This document shows positions 44,493 through 52,855 of a stretch of DNA of 64,000 nt, piece by piece. The stretch covers positions 57,413-121,412 of the forward strand of contig WGNO01000026.1 in NCBI GenBank assembly GCA_016124525.1. Direction: 5' to 3'. This DNA comes from Nostoc sp. RI_552. Its GTDB lineage: Bacteria > Cyanobacteriota > Cyanobacteriia > Cyanobacteriales > Nostocaceae. The translations under genes were made by a program, and so were the position numbers. How positions within the stretch are numbered: position 1 is the stretch's first letter; each line of letters starts with the position of its first letter. Below the pieces are notes generated by a model that did no database searches, was not told the DNA's origin, and was given only the letters and a program-made list of their open reading frames with translations.

Positions 44493-47126
44493 TTACCAGA
44501 AAATTCTATATCCAACACTTAGAGTTATACCTCTTCCGGCATAATTAGCACTGTCAAAGAAAGGTGCAAAGTATTGTGAATAAACTGGGAAGTATTGGTT
44601 ATTGAACAAGTTTTGAATGCCAACCTGTAGTTCACCTTCACCTACTTTAATACTGCTCAGGTAATCCACGGTAATGAAACTGCTAATTTTCCCATCCTCA
44701 ACTTCATCATTAAAGCCGCGATGGCGATTGCCTGAATAGAGTAATTGTAATCGGTTTTGCCAACCTGGGAGAGTTTGGTTCTCTATATAAGCGGTCAATT
44801 TCAAAGGTGGAACTGTAATACTATTAAGTGTTAAATACTCCCCATCATCATCGTCATCATTTTCACCTTCTATCCAAGTTGCTGTACCGCCGAGTTTCCA
44901 ACTTTCAGCAGTCTGTACATCAACAGCAGCTTCTATACCGTAAATCCTTTGGGGAGCGCGAACAGTTTCTAGGAAATCAGTGTCAGGGTTAAAATTAAAA
45001 GTTGAACCTAAGTCAGAATAATTGTAAAAACCAGAAAGTGACCCTTGGATATTCTCCCATTCACCGCGAATGCCAATTTCGTAGTTATCTACTTTCTGTG
45101 GTTCTGTTAATTGCAAAGAATCTAAAATATTGACTACACCTCCAGGAGGTCTGCGGAAGACACGACCCAAGTCTGGCACAGAAAACCCTTGGGCAAAGCT
45201 AGCGAAAACACTAATCTGTGGGGTATATTTATAGACGATACCACCATTAAGAACAGTGGAATCAAAACTGCGATCGCCACCTTGAATATCCCGACGGGGA
45301 AATTCTGCGGTAGTGTAATCTTCCAAACTCACACCTATATTCACATAACGTAAGCCACCGCTGAACCGTAAACTATCGCTGACATCCCATTGCAGCTGAC
45401 CAAATATACCCAGTTCTCTAAAATCATACTCTGGAACAAAAGTGCGCTCGTCAATCTTGCGAAAAACTCGGTTTCCTGATGCTTCAAACTCCTCAGGGTC
45501 AAAAATATTAAATCTTTGAGAACTACGTTCTTTTTGATAATCAACTCCCCAAAGTAAACTCAGGGTTTGCTGAGAATTGAAAGGTGTTTCAACTTGCAAT
45601 CTTCCACCCAACTGTTCAGATTCACCTTCTGACTGGGTGATAGCTCGTAACCTTCCATTCAAGTTATTAGTAGGAATTCCTCCACCAAAACCATAGTTAC
45701 GATAGTAAGCTTGAGCCTGAAGTTTACTATCTAAAATATTGTCATTAGTGTAATTTAAACTGAATAAAGTATTTTTGATAAAGCTCCCATCACTAGGGCC
45801 AATCACAGTTGTTCCTTCAGGTAGCTTGAGAGCGCGAGATTTTTGAATTCCGGGAATTTCATCAATTGCTTCATCAGAAATAAAATTAGTATCTTGTTTT
45901 TGGTCAAAATGATTAAAAGTAAATTGTAGACGTTGGTCTGGACTTAATTCCACTCCTACCTTAGCTAAAGCATTGATTTTTCTGCTATCTTCATCACCTG
46001 CAAAATTAGCGATGCGATCGCCTTGTGCATCAAAGAAACCTCCAGTTATCGCTAAAGAAAAACCCACAGTATAGTCAAATACACCTTCTGTCCCAGATAT
46101 TTCCTGTGACAGATTATAGCCAAAACTATCTGCAGAACGAGTCAAAGAACTATCCAAACCAATATTTGTTGTAGAAGTTAGTCTTTGACCGCTTGGCCTT
46201 TTCGTAATAATATTGACTACACCACCAGTAGCTTGACCACCATAAATCGCATTAGGACCGCGAACAACTTCAATGCGTTGAATCGCATTTGGATCTATAG
46301 TTGTGAGTGCGGCGGGAATTGATTGCAAGTTAGCATTCTGAGGGACGCCATCAATTAAAACTGAAATATTACGACCGCGTAAACTTTGCCCAAATGTGTT
46401 GCTACGGTTCGTGGGCGCGCCAAAGCCAGGAACAGTTTTAGCCAAAATATCAGCTAAGTTGGTTGTTAACTTGGCTTGCTGTTCAATTTCCTCGCGTTTA
46501 ATCACAGTTACAGAACGTGATATATTCTGCAAGTTTTCTTCCGTACGTGTTGCAGTCACCATTAATTCTATAGATTCTTGATTTCCATCTGGGCTTTCTG
46601 GCGGTTGTGATGTCTTTTCTGGTTGAGGTTTTTGTGGGAAAGTTACAAGAGGTGTTATGATGAGGGTTAAACCTTGACTGCTATTAAATAACTCAACTTT
46701 TGGTAGTCCCTCGTCACTAGTGACTGTCACGCGGATACTATTAGGGTCAATATTAGTAACGGTTATTTCGGTAATACCCGGAACTGATCCGGAAGAAGTG
46801 AATGTGAACCCATCCCCACTGGGTAAAACCAATTGAGCATTGGGAATCTCTGCAATAAAACTATTGTCAACACTGCGATTTGTGATTTGTAGTTTTTCTC
46901 CTTCAGTGGTTTTTAAAATCACCTCGACACCTTTCTCGGTTGGGTTAGCTTGTACCCCATTGACAATAATTGTAGATTGGGGTGTGGAATTTTGAGATAT
47001 CAATTCTTTCCCAGTACTGGCGGGAATTTTCACCTGATTCAGTTGGGTAAATCCCCAAACAGGTTTGCCTGTAACCACTACCCCAGTCAAACAAAGACCT
47101 GTGAATAATTGCAGCTTTTTTGACAT
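44493..47126 (-). CDS. TonB-dependent siderophore receptor with N-terminal AMIN domain
   Basis: An 877-residue outer-membrane receptor. Order: signal peptide (about 1-25), an AMIN domain (about 50-160, STIIVNGVQANPTEKGVEVI and onward) that is typical of cyanobacterial receptors and may contact peptidoglycan, a Pro/Glu-rich linker, a TonB-box-like ELMVTATRTEEN, the plug (about 200-310, with GRNISVLIDGVPQN and VVRGPNAIYGG), then a 22-strand barrel ending in an aromatic residue. It imports ferric siderophores with TonB energy. A candidate regulator site lies about 85-115 bp upstream. Confidence 0.95.
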   Translation of the reverse strand: MSKKLQLFTGLCLTGVVVTGKPVWGFTQLNQVKIPASTGKELISQNSTPQSTIIVNGVQANPTEKGVEVILKTTEGEKLQITNRSVDNSFIAEIPNAQLVLPSGDGFTFTSSGSVPGITEITVTNIDPNSIRVTVTSDEGLPKVELFNSSQGLTLIITPLVTFPQKPQPEKTSQPPESPDGNQESIELMVTATRTEENLQNISRSVTVIKREEIEQQAKLTTNLADILAKTVPGFGAPTNRSNTFGQSLRGRNISVLIDGVPQNANLQSIPAALTTIDPNAIQRIEVVRGPNAIYGGQATGGVVNIITKRPSGQRLTSTTNIGLDSSLTRSADSFGYNLSQEISGTEGVFDYTVGFSLAITGGFFDAQGDRIANFAGDEDSRKINALAKVGVELSPDQRLQFTFNHFDQKQDTNFISDEAIDEIPGIQKSRALKLPEGTTVIGPSDGSFIKNTLFSLNYTNDNILDSKLQAQAYYRNYGFGGGIPTNNLNGRLRAITQSEGESEQLGGRLQVETPFNSQQTLSLLWGVDYQKERSSQRFNIFDPEEFEASGNRVFRKIDERTFVPEYDFRELGIFGQLQWDVSDSLRFSGGLRYVNIGVSLEDYTTAEFPRRDIQGGDRSFDSTVLNGGIVYKYTPQISVFASFAQGFSVPDLGRVFRRPPGGVVNILDSLQLTEPQKVDNYEIGIRGEWENIQGSLSGFYNYSDLGSTFNFNPDTDFLETVRAPQRIYGIEAAVDVQTAESWKLGGTATWIEGENDDDDDGEYLTLNSITVPPLKLTAYIENQTLPGWQNRLQLLYSGNRHRGFNDEVEDGKISSFITVDYLSSIKVGEGELQVGIQNLFNNQYFPVYSQYFAPFFDSANYAGRGITLSVGYRIFW

Positions 47127-47208
47127 ATCTTCTTATAACAGTTAGGAATGTATTTCAAGAAGACTACAATGATTTGCCTGTGATTTAAAATACTTGTTCA
47201 GCTGCAAG

Positions 47209-47242
47209 ACGGATTATTTTTGGCGATAAACGGATTTTTTTG
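47209..47242 (-). promoter_or_regulatory. Candidate AraC/PchR-type direct repeat upstream of the TonB receptor
   Basis: On the plus strand ACGGATTATTTTT (47209) and ACGGATTTTTTTG (47230) are direct repeats 21 bp apart, two helical turns, as expected for an AraC-type dimer. They lie 83-116 bp before the receptor start and downstream of the AraC gene. The regulator link is inferred from position and spacing. Confidence 0.5.
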
Positions 47243-47311
47243 AGAACAGGAGTATGGTTAATGGTTTGATTTGATTTTTGACCCAAAGTGGCCCAGAGGT
47301 TTAATGGGGGG

Positions 47312-48322
47312 TTAAGGTTGGTTCAGTGCTAGTTTTTCCAGTCGATAGTATTTGGGATTAACCCCAAACCGCTTACGAAAAGCAGCTGCAAAACAACCTT
47401 GGTTTGCATATCCAACAGCACGGGCTATTTCTTTGATACTCATCCCTCGTTCTAAAAGCAGTTGACGTGAGAATTCCATCCGCTGCTGATGCAAGTAACC
47501 AAAAGCTGTTGTCCCAAATACTTGATGAAAACCAATTTTCAGTTTGTAATCATTTAAGCCTACTTGATGAGCTAATTCCATTAATGAGGGGGGATTATTA
47601 ATATTTTTGATTAAAATTACTTTGGCTGCATGAATTCTTTCAATATCCTCCTTTTTGAGGACTATTGATTTAGTTGTGGGTTTCTGGTTTTGTGTCAATT
47701 GATCTAATTTTATGGCAATTAGTTCTAAACACTTGCCTTCCAAGTAGATATATTTTATCATCCCCTGAAAAGGACAATTGATAATCTGCTTTAATGGCAG
47801 ATACATTTCTGGAGTAATTATGTTGCTTTCAAAAAAATCTTGCTGACTATTTCCTTCTAGCAAGTCTCTTAATATCCTGGGTAATTTATTGCTATTGTTC
47901 AAAATAAAACTTTTCAGCAAATCTGGATTTATTATGTGAATATCTACTTTCAAGCGCCGCTTTTTAGCAAAGATTATAAAATCTCCTATTTTGGAGCTAT
48001 CGTTTGTATAAACCCAGTGTAAAAAACTTTCTCCACTTTTTTTTTGAGAGTATGAGCCTGATAAATTAAACCCAAATTCTATGTTATTGTCTTGACTTTC
48101 TCCAGAATGATTAGATTCAATATATAAATCATCATAAAATTCTTCATCAATAATCAGTAAATCCATTGCTCGTAAATGAATCCATCGATGAAATCCTTTA
48201 CCCAAGTTCTGAGGACAGAAGTTAATGAAATCATGAGGATCAGACACTTCTGGATAATGAGTGTTTTGGTTGACTTGTTTCCAAGTTCTTTTATAATCGG
48301 CTTGTGAAATTATATTTACCAT
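47312..48322 (-). CDS. AraC-family regulator, PchR-like
   Basis: A 336-residue protein. The C-terminal 100 residues form an AraC DNA-binding domain with two HTH units (LMELAHQVGLNDYKLKIGF and IKEIARAVGYANQGCFAAAF, then RKRFGVNPKYYR). The N-terminal 230 residues are not a cupin of the AraC type by eye; PchR-like regulators of siderophore genes in Pseudomonas and cyanobacteria have such a domain and bind the iron-siderophore as coactivator. It is the upstream gene of the uptake island, in the same direction, separated from the receptor by 185 bp containing the candidate operator. Confidence 0.88.
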   Translation of the reverse strand: MVNIISQADYKRTWKQVNQNTHYPEVSDPHDFINFCPQNLGKGFHRWIHLRAMDLLIIDEEFYDDLYIESNHSGESQDNNIEFGFNLSGSYSQKKSGESFLHWVYTNDSSKIGDFIIFAKKRRLKVDIHIINPDLLKSFILNNSNKLPRILRDLLEGNSQQDFFESNIITPEMYLPLKQIINCPFQGMIKYIYLEGKCLELIAIKLDQLTQNQKPTTKSIVLKKEDIERIHAAKVILIKNINNPPSLMELAHQVGLNDYKLKIGFHQVFGTTAFGYLHQQRMEFSRQLLLERGMSIKEIARAVGYANQGCFAAAFRKRFGVNPKYYRLEKLALNQP

Positions 48323-48774
48323 ATTGTTCTCAGAAAAGGAGATTTGTTTCTCAATTGTTTATGTTTAAAGTCAATCTATCCTGTATCAACTTTATTTCGG
48401 GGTTGTCTGCTCCACGGAAGGTAAGGTTTTAAAATACGGTTATTATCATAATTGGTGGTTTTAAAACTAAACTGACAACGGGCAAAGTTAGGGCAAGTCA
48501 AGACCCTGTGTTGATATCAGAAGTTAATTTACTCATTACTCATGTGATATTTTTTATCAAGAAATTTTAAAATAGTTGATAATATATACTAAGTACATAA
48601 TAAAATTAAATAACATAAATTCCGCTTTATTGGAATAGATTAATTGATTTAAACAGCTAAAAGCAGATATGCTCTGTGATTTAGCTTTTTGTTGCGGAAT
48701 GAATAATTTTGGCTTGAGTACCTTCAATGTCCTTGACTATGGTTCAATCTTTTTAGACTTGAACACAGATCAAA
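48323..48774. promoter_or_regulatory. 452-bp divergent region between the AraC gene and lpxD
   Basis: No ORF. It must include promoters of both genes. No clear Fur box was found by eye. AT-rich around 48580-48640 with nothing else recognised. Confidence 0.4.
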
Positions 48775-49821
48775 ATGAAATTTAGCGAAATTATCGGTAG
48801 ACTAGGGGAAGGTGCCAGAGATAATAGCCTCATTACTAGCCAAGACCAAAACCCGGAAATTACGGGTTTAGCTGCTGTAGATGAAGCTCAACTTGGTGAT
48901 CTCAGTTATATAGAGGGAGCAAAATTCGCGTCTTATGTCAGTCAGACAAAGGCTAGTGCTTTGATTTTGCCCCAAGATAAAACATTACACTCACAAGCAC
49001 AAGAACGCGGTATGGCCTGGATAGCGACGGAAGATCCGCGATTTTTATTTGCTCAAGCCATCGCACTTTTTTACCAACCATACCGTCCTGTTCCGGAAAT
49101 TCACTTTACTGCGGTGATTCATCCTACAGCCAAAATTGGTCAAGATGTTTATATTGGTCCTCATGTTGTGATTCAGCAAAATGTGGAAATTGGTAATGGT
49201 GCTATTATTCATCCGAATGTAGTAATTTATCCCTATGCCCAAATCGGCCATCGCACCACTTTACACGCTAACTGCACTATCCATGAACGTACTCGCATTG
49301 GTAGGGATTGCGTAATTCACAGTGGTGCTGTAATTGGTGCAGAAGGCTTTGGTTTTGTACCTACCCCCAGTGGTTGGTTGAAAATGGAACAATCTGGCTA
49401 TACTGTGCTGGAAGATAAGGTAGAAGTTGGCTGCAACAGTGCTATTGACCGCCCGGCGGTGGGAGAAACACGCATAGGTAGCAACACAGTCATAGATAAC
49501 TTAGTGCAAATAGGACACGGTTGCCAAATTGGCTTTGGTTGCGCGGTGGCTGGTCAGGCGGGACTGGCTGGAGGGGTAAAAGTTGGCAATCGCGTCATTT
49601 TAGCGGGACAATCAGGAGTTGCTAATCAAGTAAAAATTGGCGATGGTGCGATGGCATCTGCTAAAGCCGGAATTCATAATGATGTGGCACCAGGAGAAAT
49701 TGTCTCTGGAATCCCAGCGGTTCCTCACAAATTATATCTCAAAGCATCTGCTATTTATCATCGTCTTCCGGAAATGTATCAAACCTTCAAGCAATTGCAA
49801 CGCCATTTAGGGAAAAAGTAA
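48775..49821 (+). CDS. lpxD: UDP-3-O-(3-hydroxyacyl)glucosamine N-acyltransferase
   Basis: A 348-residue enzyme of lipid A synthesis. It adds the second hydroxyacyl chain, from acyl-ACP, to UDP-3-O-acylglucosamine. The N-terminal uridine-binding domain (to about 105) includes LSYIEGAKFASYV. The left-handed beta-helix follows as hexapeptide repeats (AKIGQD, VEIGNG, TRIGRD). The catalytic His is in QIGHGCQIG, near residue 248. Length is normal. lpxA, lpxC and fabZ are not adjacent. Confidence 0.95.
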   Translation: MKFSEIIGRLGEGARDNSLITSQDQNPEITGLAAVDEAQLGDLSYIEGAKFASYVSQTKASALILPQDKTLHSQAQERGMAWIATEDPRFLFAQAIALFYQPYRPVPEIHFTAVIHPTAKIGQDVYIGPHVVIQQNVEIGNGAIIHPNVVIYPYAQIGHRTTLHANCTIHERTRIGRDCVIHSGAVIGAEGFGFVPTPSGWLKMEQSGYTVLEDKVEVGCNSAIDRPAVGETRIGSNTVIDNLVQIGHGCQIGFGCAVAGQAGLAGGVKVGNRVILAGQSGVANQVKIGDGAMASAKAGIHNDVAPGEIVSGIPAVPHKLYLKASAIYHRLPEMYQTFKQLQRHLGKK

Positions 49822-49906
49822 GCTCAATCAGTAGAGTTTCCCATGGGGAATACTCCTAACAGTAGTCCTGTTTAGTTATGGGTGGAAAATAACCAACAGG
49901 ATGAAA

Positions 49907-49920
49907 AGGGATTTTTCCCT
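49907..49920. terminator. Weak hairpin between convergent lpxD and the sensor kinase
   Basis: AGGGA-TTTT-TCCCT followed by CTTGCTTTCTT. The stem has only five pairs and the T-tract is interrupted. It is given as a possible end for lpxD because it lies about 85 bp downstream in a convergent spacer. Confidence 0.3.
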
Positions 49921-50000
49921 CTTGCTTTCTTAGGATGGGGATGTAGGGGATTGAGAAACTATAACTTCAGAATATGAGTATTCTGAGCTTGAATAAGTTT

Positions 50001-51386
50001 CTATGTATTAGAAGATACAGTTTTTACTTCTAGTGTAAAAATACTACCTTTTCCCACCTGACTTTCAACTTTAAGATGGGCTTGATGTTTTTGGGCGATG
50101 GCCACAGCAATGGCTAGTCCTAAGCCTGTGCCTCCGGTTTTACGAGAGCGCTCGCCATCAACACGGTAAAAGCGCTCAAAAATTCGCTCCTGATCAGCAA
50201 GCCCAATGCCAACTCCTGTGTCTTTTACAGCAATGACAGCAGTGTAATCACTCTTGACTAAGCTAACAGTTACATATCCACCTCTGGGTGTGTACTGGAT
50301 AGCATTGGCAATCAAGTTTGACACTAAACGGTAAAGTTGGGATTCGTTAGCGAGGGCATAAATTTCCCACGTGGGAATTTGGCTGTTTAAGTTAATATCA
50401 GCAGCAGTGGCAAGCTCTAAAAATTCTTCGGTCAAATCGCTCACCAAGTCATTTAAGCAACAGGGGTGAAAAGGTTTTGCCCCTGAGTTTTGCTCCAGTG
50501 AACTTTGCTCAAGAGTAGTTAACAAGAGTAAGTCTGCAATCAAATGGCTCAACCTTCGTCCCTGACGCTCAACAGTATGAAGCATTACTTGCATATCTTG
50601 TTGATTTGATTGCGGTATGCGGAGGATGGCTTCCACCGTTGCCAGCAGACTAGCCAGAGGCGATCGCAATTCGTGGGCCGCATTAGCGGTAAACTGTTGC
50701 TGTTGCTGATAGGACTGGTAAATGGGCTGCATTGCTAATCCTGAAAGCCACCAACTGGAAGTGGCAACCAAGCTCAAAGCAAGAGGCAAACCAATGGCCA
50801 TAATCCACTGAATTCGCCTGATTTCTGCATCAAAATGTTTTAAAGTACGCCCAATTTGCAAATAGCCCCAGGATGAATTTGCTTCATTAGCTAAAGGATG
50901 GGTGTTGGCACTATGCAAAATCGTGGTGAATTGGTGATAGCGAATGCCCTTAGCCGTGCGAAAGGTTTCCCATGAACTGCGGTTGAGAGTTGGCCCCAGA
51001 GGTAACGGTTGATTGGGGGAAAAAGCCAGGAGTTTCCCTTGATCATTGAACAGACGAATATAATATGTGGTGCGATCACTGATGCCGATGGTGTGCCGTT
51101 GAATCAGTGTTGGGTTAGCCTTACAAGGTTGTCCACTTAAACAAAGATCAGGAAAAATTTGTTGCAGTACAGCAGTCGGTTCTTCGGAAGGCGGTAACAG
51201 TGGTTCGACACTATCGTGTAAAGTTCCAGCAATTGATTCAATTTCGCGCTCCATTGCTACCCAGTTTGTTTGTACCATTGCCCGGTACATCCCCAAGCCA
51301 GAAACACTCAAAATCACCCCCATAACTCCGGCATACCAAAGGGCTAACCGTAGACGACTGCGCCGAAAAAGAGAGTAGCTATTCAT
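50001..51386 (-). CDS. Sensor histidine kinase of a metal-responsive two-component system
   Basis: A 461-residue protein. TM1 is at about 13-36, then a periplasmic sensor region of about 155 residues with two Cys (CLSGQPC, near 82 and 88), TM2 at about 195-215, and the H-box NAAHELRSPLASLL with His238. The ATPase domain has N box NLIANAIQYTP, G1 VKDTGVGIG and G2 TGGTGLGLAI. It overlaps its response regulator by 4 bp (ATGA). Divergence from a metal RND pump resembles NrsS/NrsR (RppB/RppA) of Synechocystis, a nickel-responsive pair. The metal here is not determined. Confidence 0.9.
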   Translation of the reverse strand: MNSYSLFRRSRLRLALWYAGVMGVILSVSGLGMYRAMVQTNWVAMEREIESIAGTLHDSVEPLLPPSEEPTAVLQQIFPDLCLSGQPCKANPTLIQRHTIGISDRTTYYIRLFNDQGKLLAFSPNQPLPLGPTLNRSSWETFRTAKGIRYHQFTTILHSANTHPLANEANSSWGYLQIGRTLKHFDAEIRRIQWIMAIGLPLALSLVATSSWWLSGLAMQPIYQSYQQQQQFTANAAHELRSPLASLLATVEAILRIPQSNQQDMQVMLHTVERQGRRLSHLIADLLLLTTLEQSSLEQNSGAKPFHPCCLNDLVSDLTEEFLELATAADINLNSQIPTWEIYALANESQLYRLVSNLIANAIQYTPRGGYVTVSLVKSDYTAVIAVKDTGVGIGLADQERIFERFYRVDGERSRKTGGTGLGLAIAVAIAQKHQAHLKVESQVGKGSIFTLEVKTVSSNT

Positions 51387-52090
51387 GGGTGAGAATCAAC
51401 TTGAGAGTTAAAGCGATAGCCAGCACCGGGAACAGTTTCAATTGGGCAGGGACAGCCATGATTTGCTAACTTGCGACGTAGTAAGCGCATTTGCGCTGCA
51501 ACTACATTGCTAATTGGTTCTTCATCCATATCCCAAAGTTGATGACGCAATTTACTGCCGGGAATGATGCGATTGGGATTCTGCATTAAATACATGAGCA
51601 GCTGAAATTCTTTGGTGGTTAGGGGAATGACTAAAGGTGTAGATCCATCTGAATTCACTTGTAGGACATTGTTGGCTGTATCCAGAGTAAAACCTGCAAC
51701 AGTCAGGGTAGACGGTTGTAGTTGAGGCGATCGCCTCTGAAGGGCGCGCAACCGTGCCAGTAATTCTTCCATGACAAAGGGTTTGACTAAATAATCATCA
51801 GCCCCTGCATCCAGCCCCGCTACACGATTTTCCGGCTGACCCAAAGCAGTAAGCATCAGCACTGGTAAGGGATTTTGGTGTAGCCTGAGCTTTTGACATA
51901 ATTCTAATCCCGACATTTCCGGCAGTAGCCAATCAACAATAGCAACTGTGTAGTCTGTCCACTGGCTTTCCAAGCACAACCATGCTTGAGTACCATCTGC
52001 CACCCAATCTACCACATATCTTTCGTTAATTAAGACTTGCTTGATGGCCAGTGCCAAATCCGATTCATCTTCCACCAATAAAATTCGCAT
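51383..52090 (-). CDS. OmpR/PhoB-family response regulator
   Basis: A 235-residue protein. The receiver domain has the acidic pair VEDES, phosphoacceptor Asp53 (IVDWLLPEMSG), Thr in MLTALG and Lys in YLVKPF. The winged-helix domain includes LTTKEFQLLMYLMQNP and ends with ETVPGAGYRF. It is paired with the histidine kinase (4-bp overlap) and transcribed away from the adaptor-RND operon. An 11-bp direct repeat in the intervening region fits the binding geometry of this family. Confidence 0.92.
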   Translation of the reverse strand: MRILLVEDESDLALAIKQVLINERYVVDWVADGTQAWLCLESQWTDYTVAIVDWLLPEMSGLELCQKLRLHQNPLPVLMLTALGQPENRVAGLDAGADDYLVKPFVMEELLARLRALQRRSPQLQPSTLTVAGFTLDTANNVLQVNSDGSTPLVIPLTTKEFQLLMYLMQNPNRIIPGSKLRHQLWDMDEEPISNVVAAQMRLLRRKLANHGCPCPIETVPGAGYRFNSQVDSHP

Positions 52091-52138
52091 TGCTCCAAGG
52101 AATCAACCATGAGCCTAATCTTACAAAAACGTCTGTCA

Positions 52139-52160
52139 TTTCACCTGGATTTCATCTGCC
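52139..52160. promoter_or_regulatory. Candidate response-regulator operator (11-bp direct repeat)
   Basis: ATTTCACCTGG is followed immediately by ATTTCATCTGC (9 of 11 bases identical). A tandem 11-bp period is the classic geometry for OmpR/PhoB dimers. It lies in the 127-bp gap between the regulator gene and the efflux operon and could control both directions. Confidence 0.65.
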
Positions 52161-52217
52161 CTTTGGGAAACTATGGAGAACTTTTGTTGAACCCCGTATT
52201 TATTGTGAGGAGTGAGC

Positions 52218-52850
52218 ATGAAACCTTTGATGCTAGTAAGTTCCATTTTGGCAGCTAGTTTAACCATTAGTGCCCCCACAGTTGTGTTTGCTCATGTTGG
52301 GCATGGTGATGAATTTCAAGCAACAGGGGGCATTAATCGCGTCAAAGTTAATTCCCAAACCGATGAACTGTTAGGTATAGTAGTCACGCCCATTGCCTCC
52401 TCTGCCAAATCTGGATCTGGGGTGATGATTCCCGTGACGGCATTGGTTGATGCCAACGGTAAACAGATAGTCTTTGTGCAGTATGAGAATTTTTATGAGC
52501 CAGTGGAAGTTACCACCGATGCCACCAAAGGCGAACTAATCGCTGTTACCAAAGGATTGTCAGTTGGCGAAAAACTTGTTACCCAAGGTAGTTTGTCCCT
52601 CTATGCCGAATCCCGCAAAACCCAAACTGCCGATAACTCTGCCAGTCCATCTGCAATAGCCACTCCCAAAACTGAAGTTGAACATCAACAGGCACACAAT
52701 CAGGGTACTGCCCATAGCCATAACACCACGCAGCAAGCAAGTGGTAGATTGCCCATGGGGATCTTAGCAGGAGTCGGTGGTGCAGTCGTGCTTGTGGGGG
52801 CAGCGATCACTTTTATCGCTCGTAATCGCAAACGTAAAGGAGACTTTTAA
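52218..52850 (+). CDS. Minimal RND adaptor-like protein with C-terminal membrane anchor
   Basis: The ATG at 52218 is chosen: GAGGAG lies 5 bases upstream, while the in-frame GTG at 52212 would overlap it. The 210-residue product has a signal peptide (cleavage after VVFA), then HVGHGDEF. The next 100 residues match the C-terminal beta part of CzcB/CusB-type adaptors (MIPVTALVDANGKQIVFVQY, FYEPVEVTT, ITKGLSVGEKLVTQGSLSL). The lipoyl and alpha-hairpin parts are missing. A His-rich linker leads to a C-terminal TM helix (GILAGVGGAVVLVGAAITFI). It precedes the RND gene by 5 bp. Adaptor-like function is inferred. Confidence 0.8.
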   Translation: MKPLMLVSSILAASLTISAPTVVFAHVGHGDEFQATGGINRVKVNSQTDELLGIVVTPIASSAKSGSGVMIPVTALVDANGKQIVFVQYENFYEPVEVTTDATKGELIAVTKGLSVGEKLVTQGSLSLYAESRKTQTADNSASPSAIATPKTEVEHQQAHNQGTAHSHNTTQQASGRLPMGILAGVGGAVVLVGAAITFIARNRKRKGDF

Positions 52851-52855
52851 TTGAG

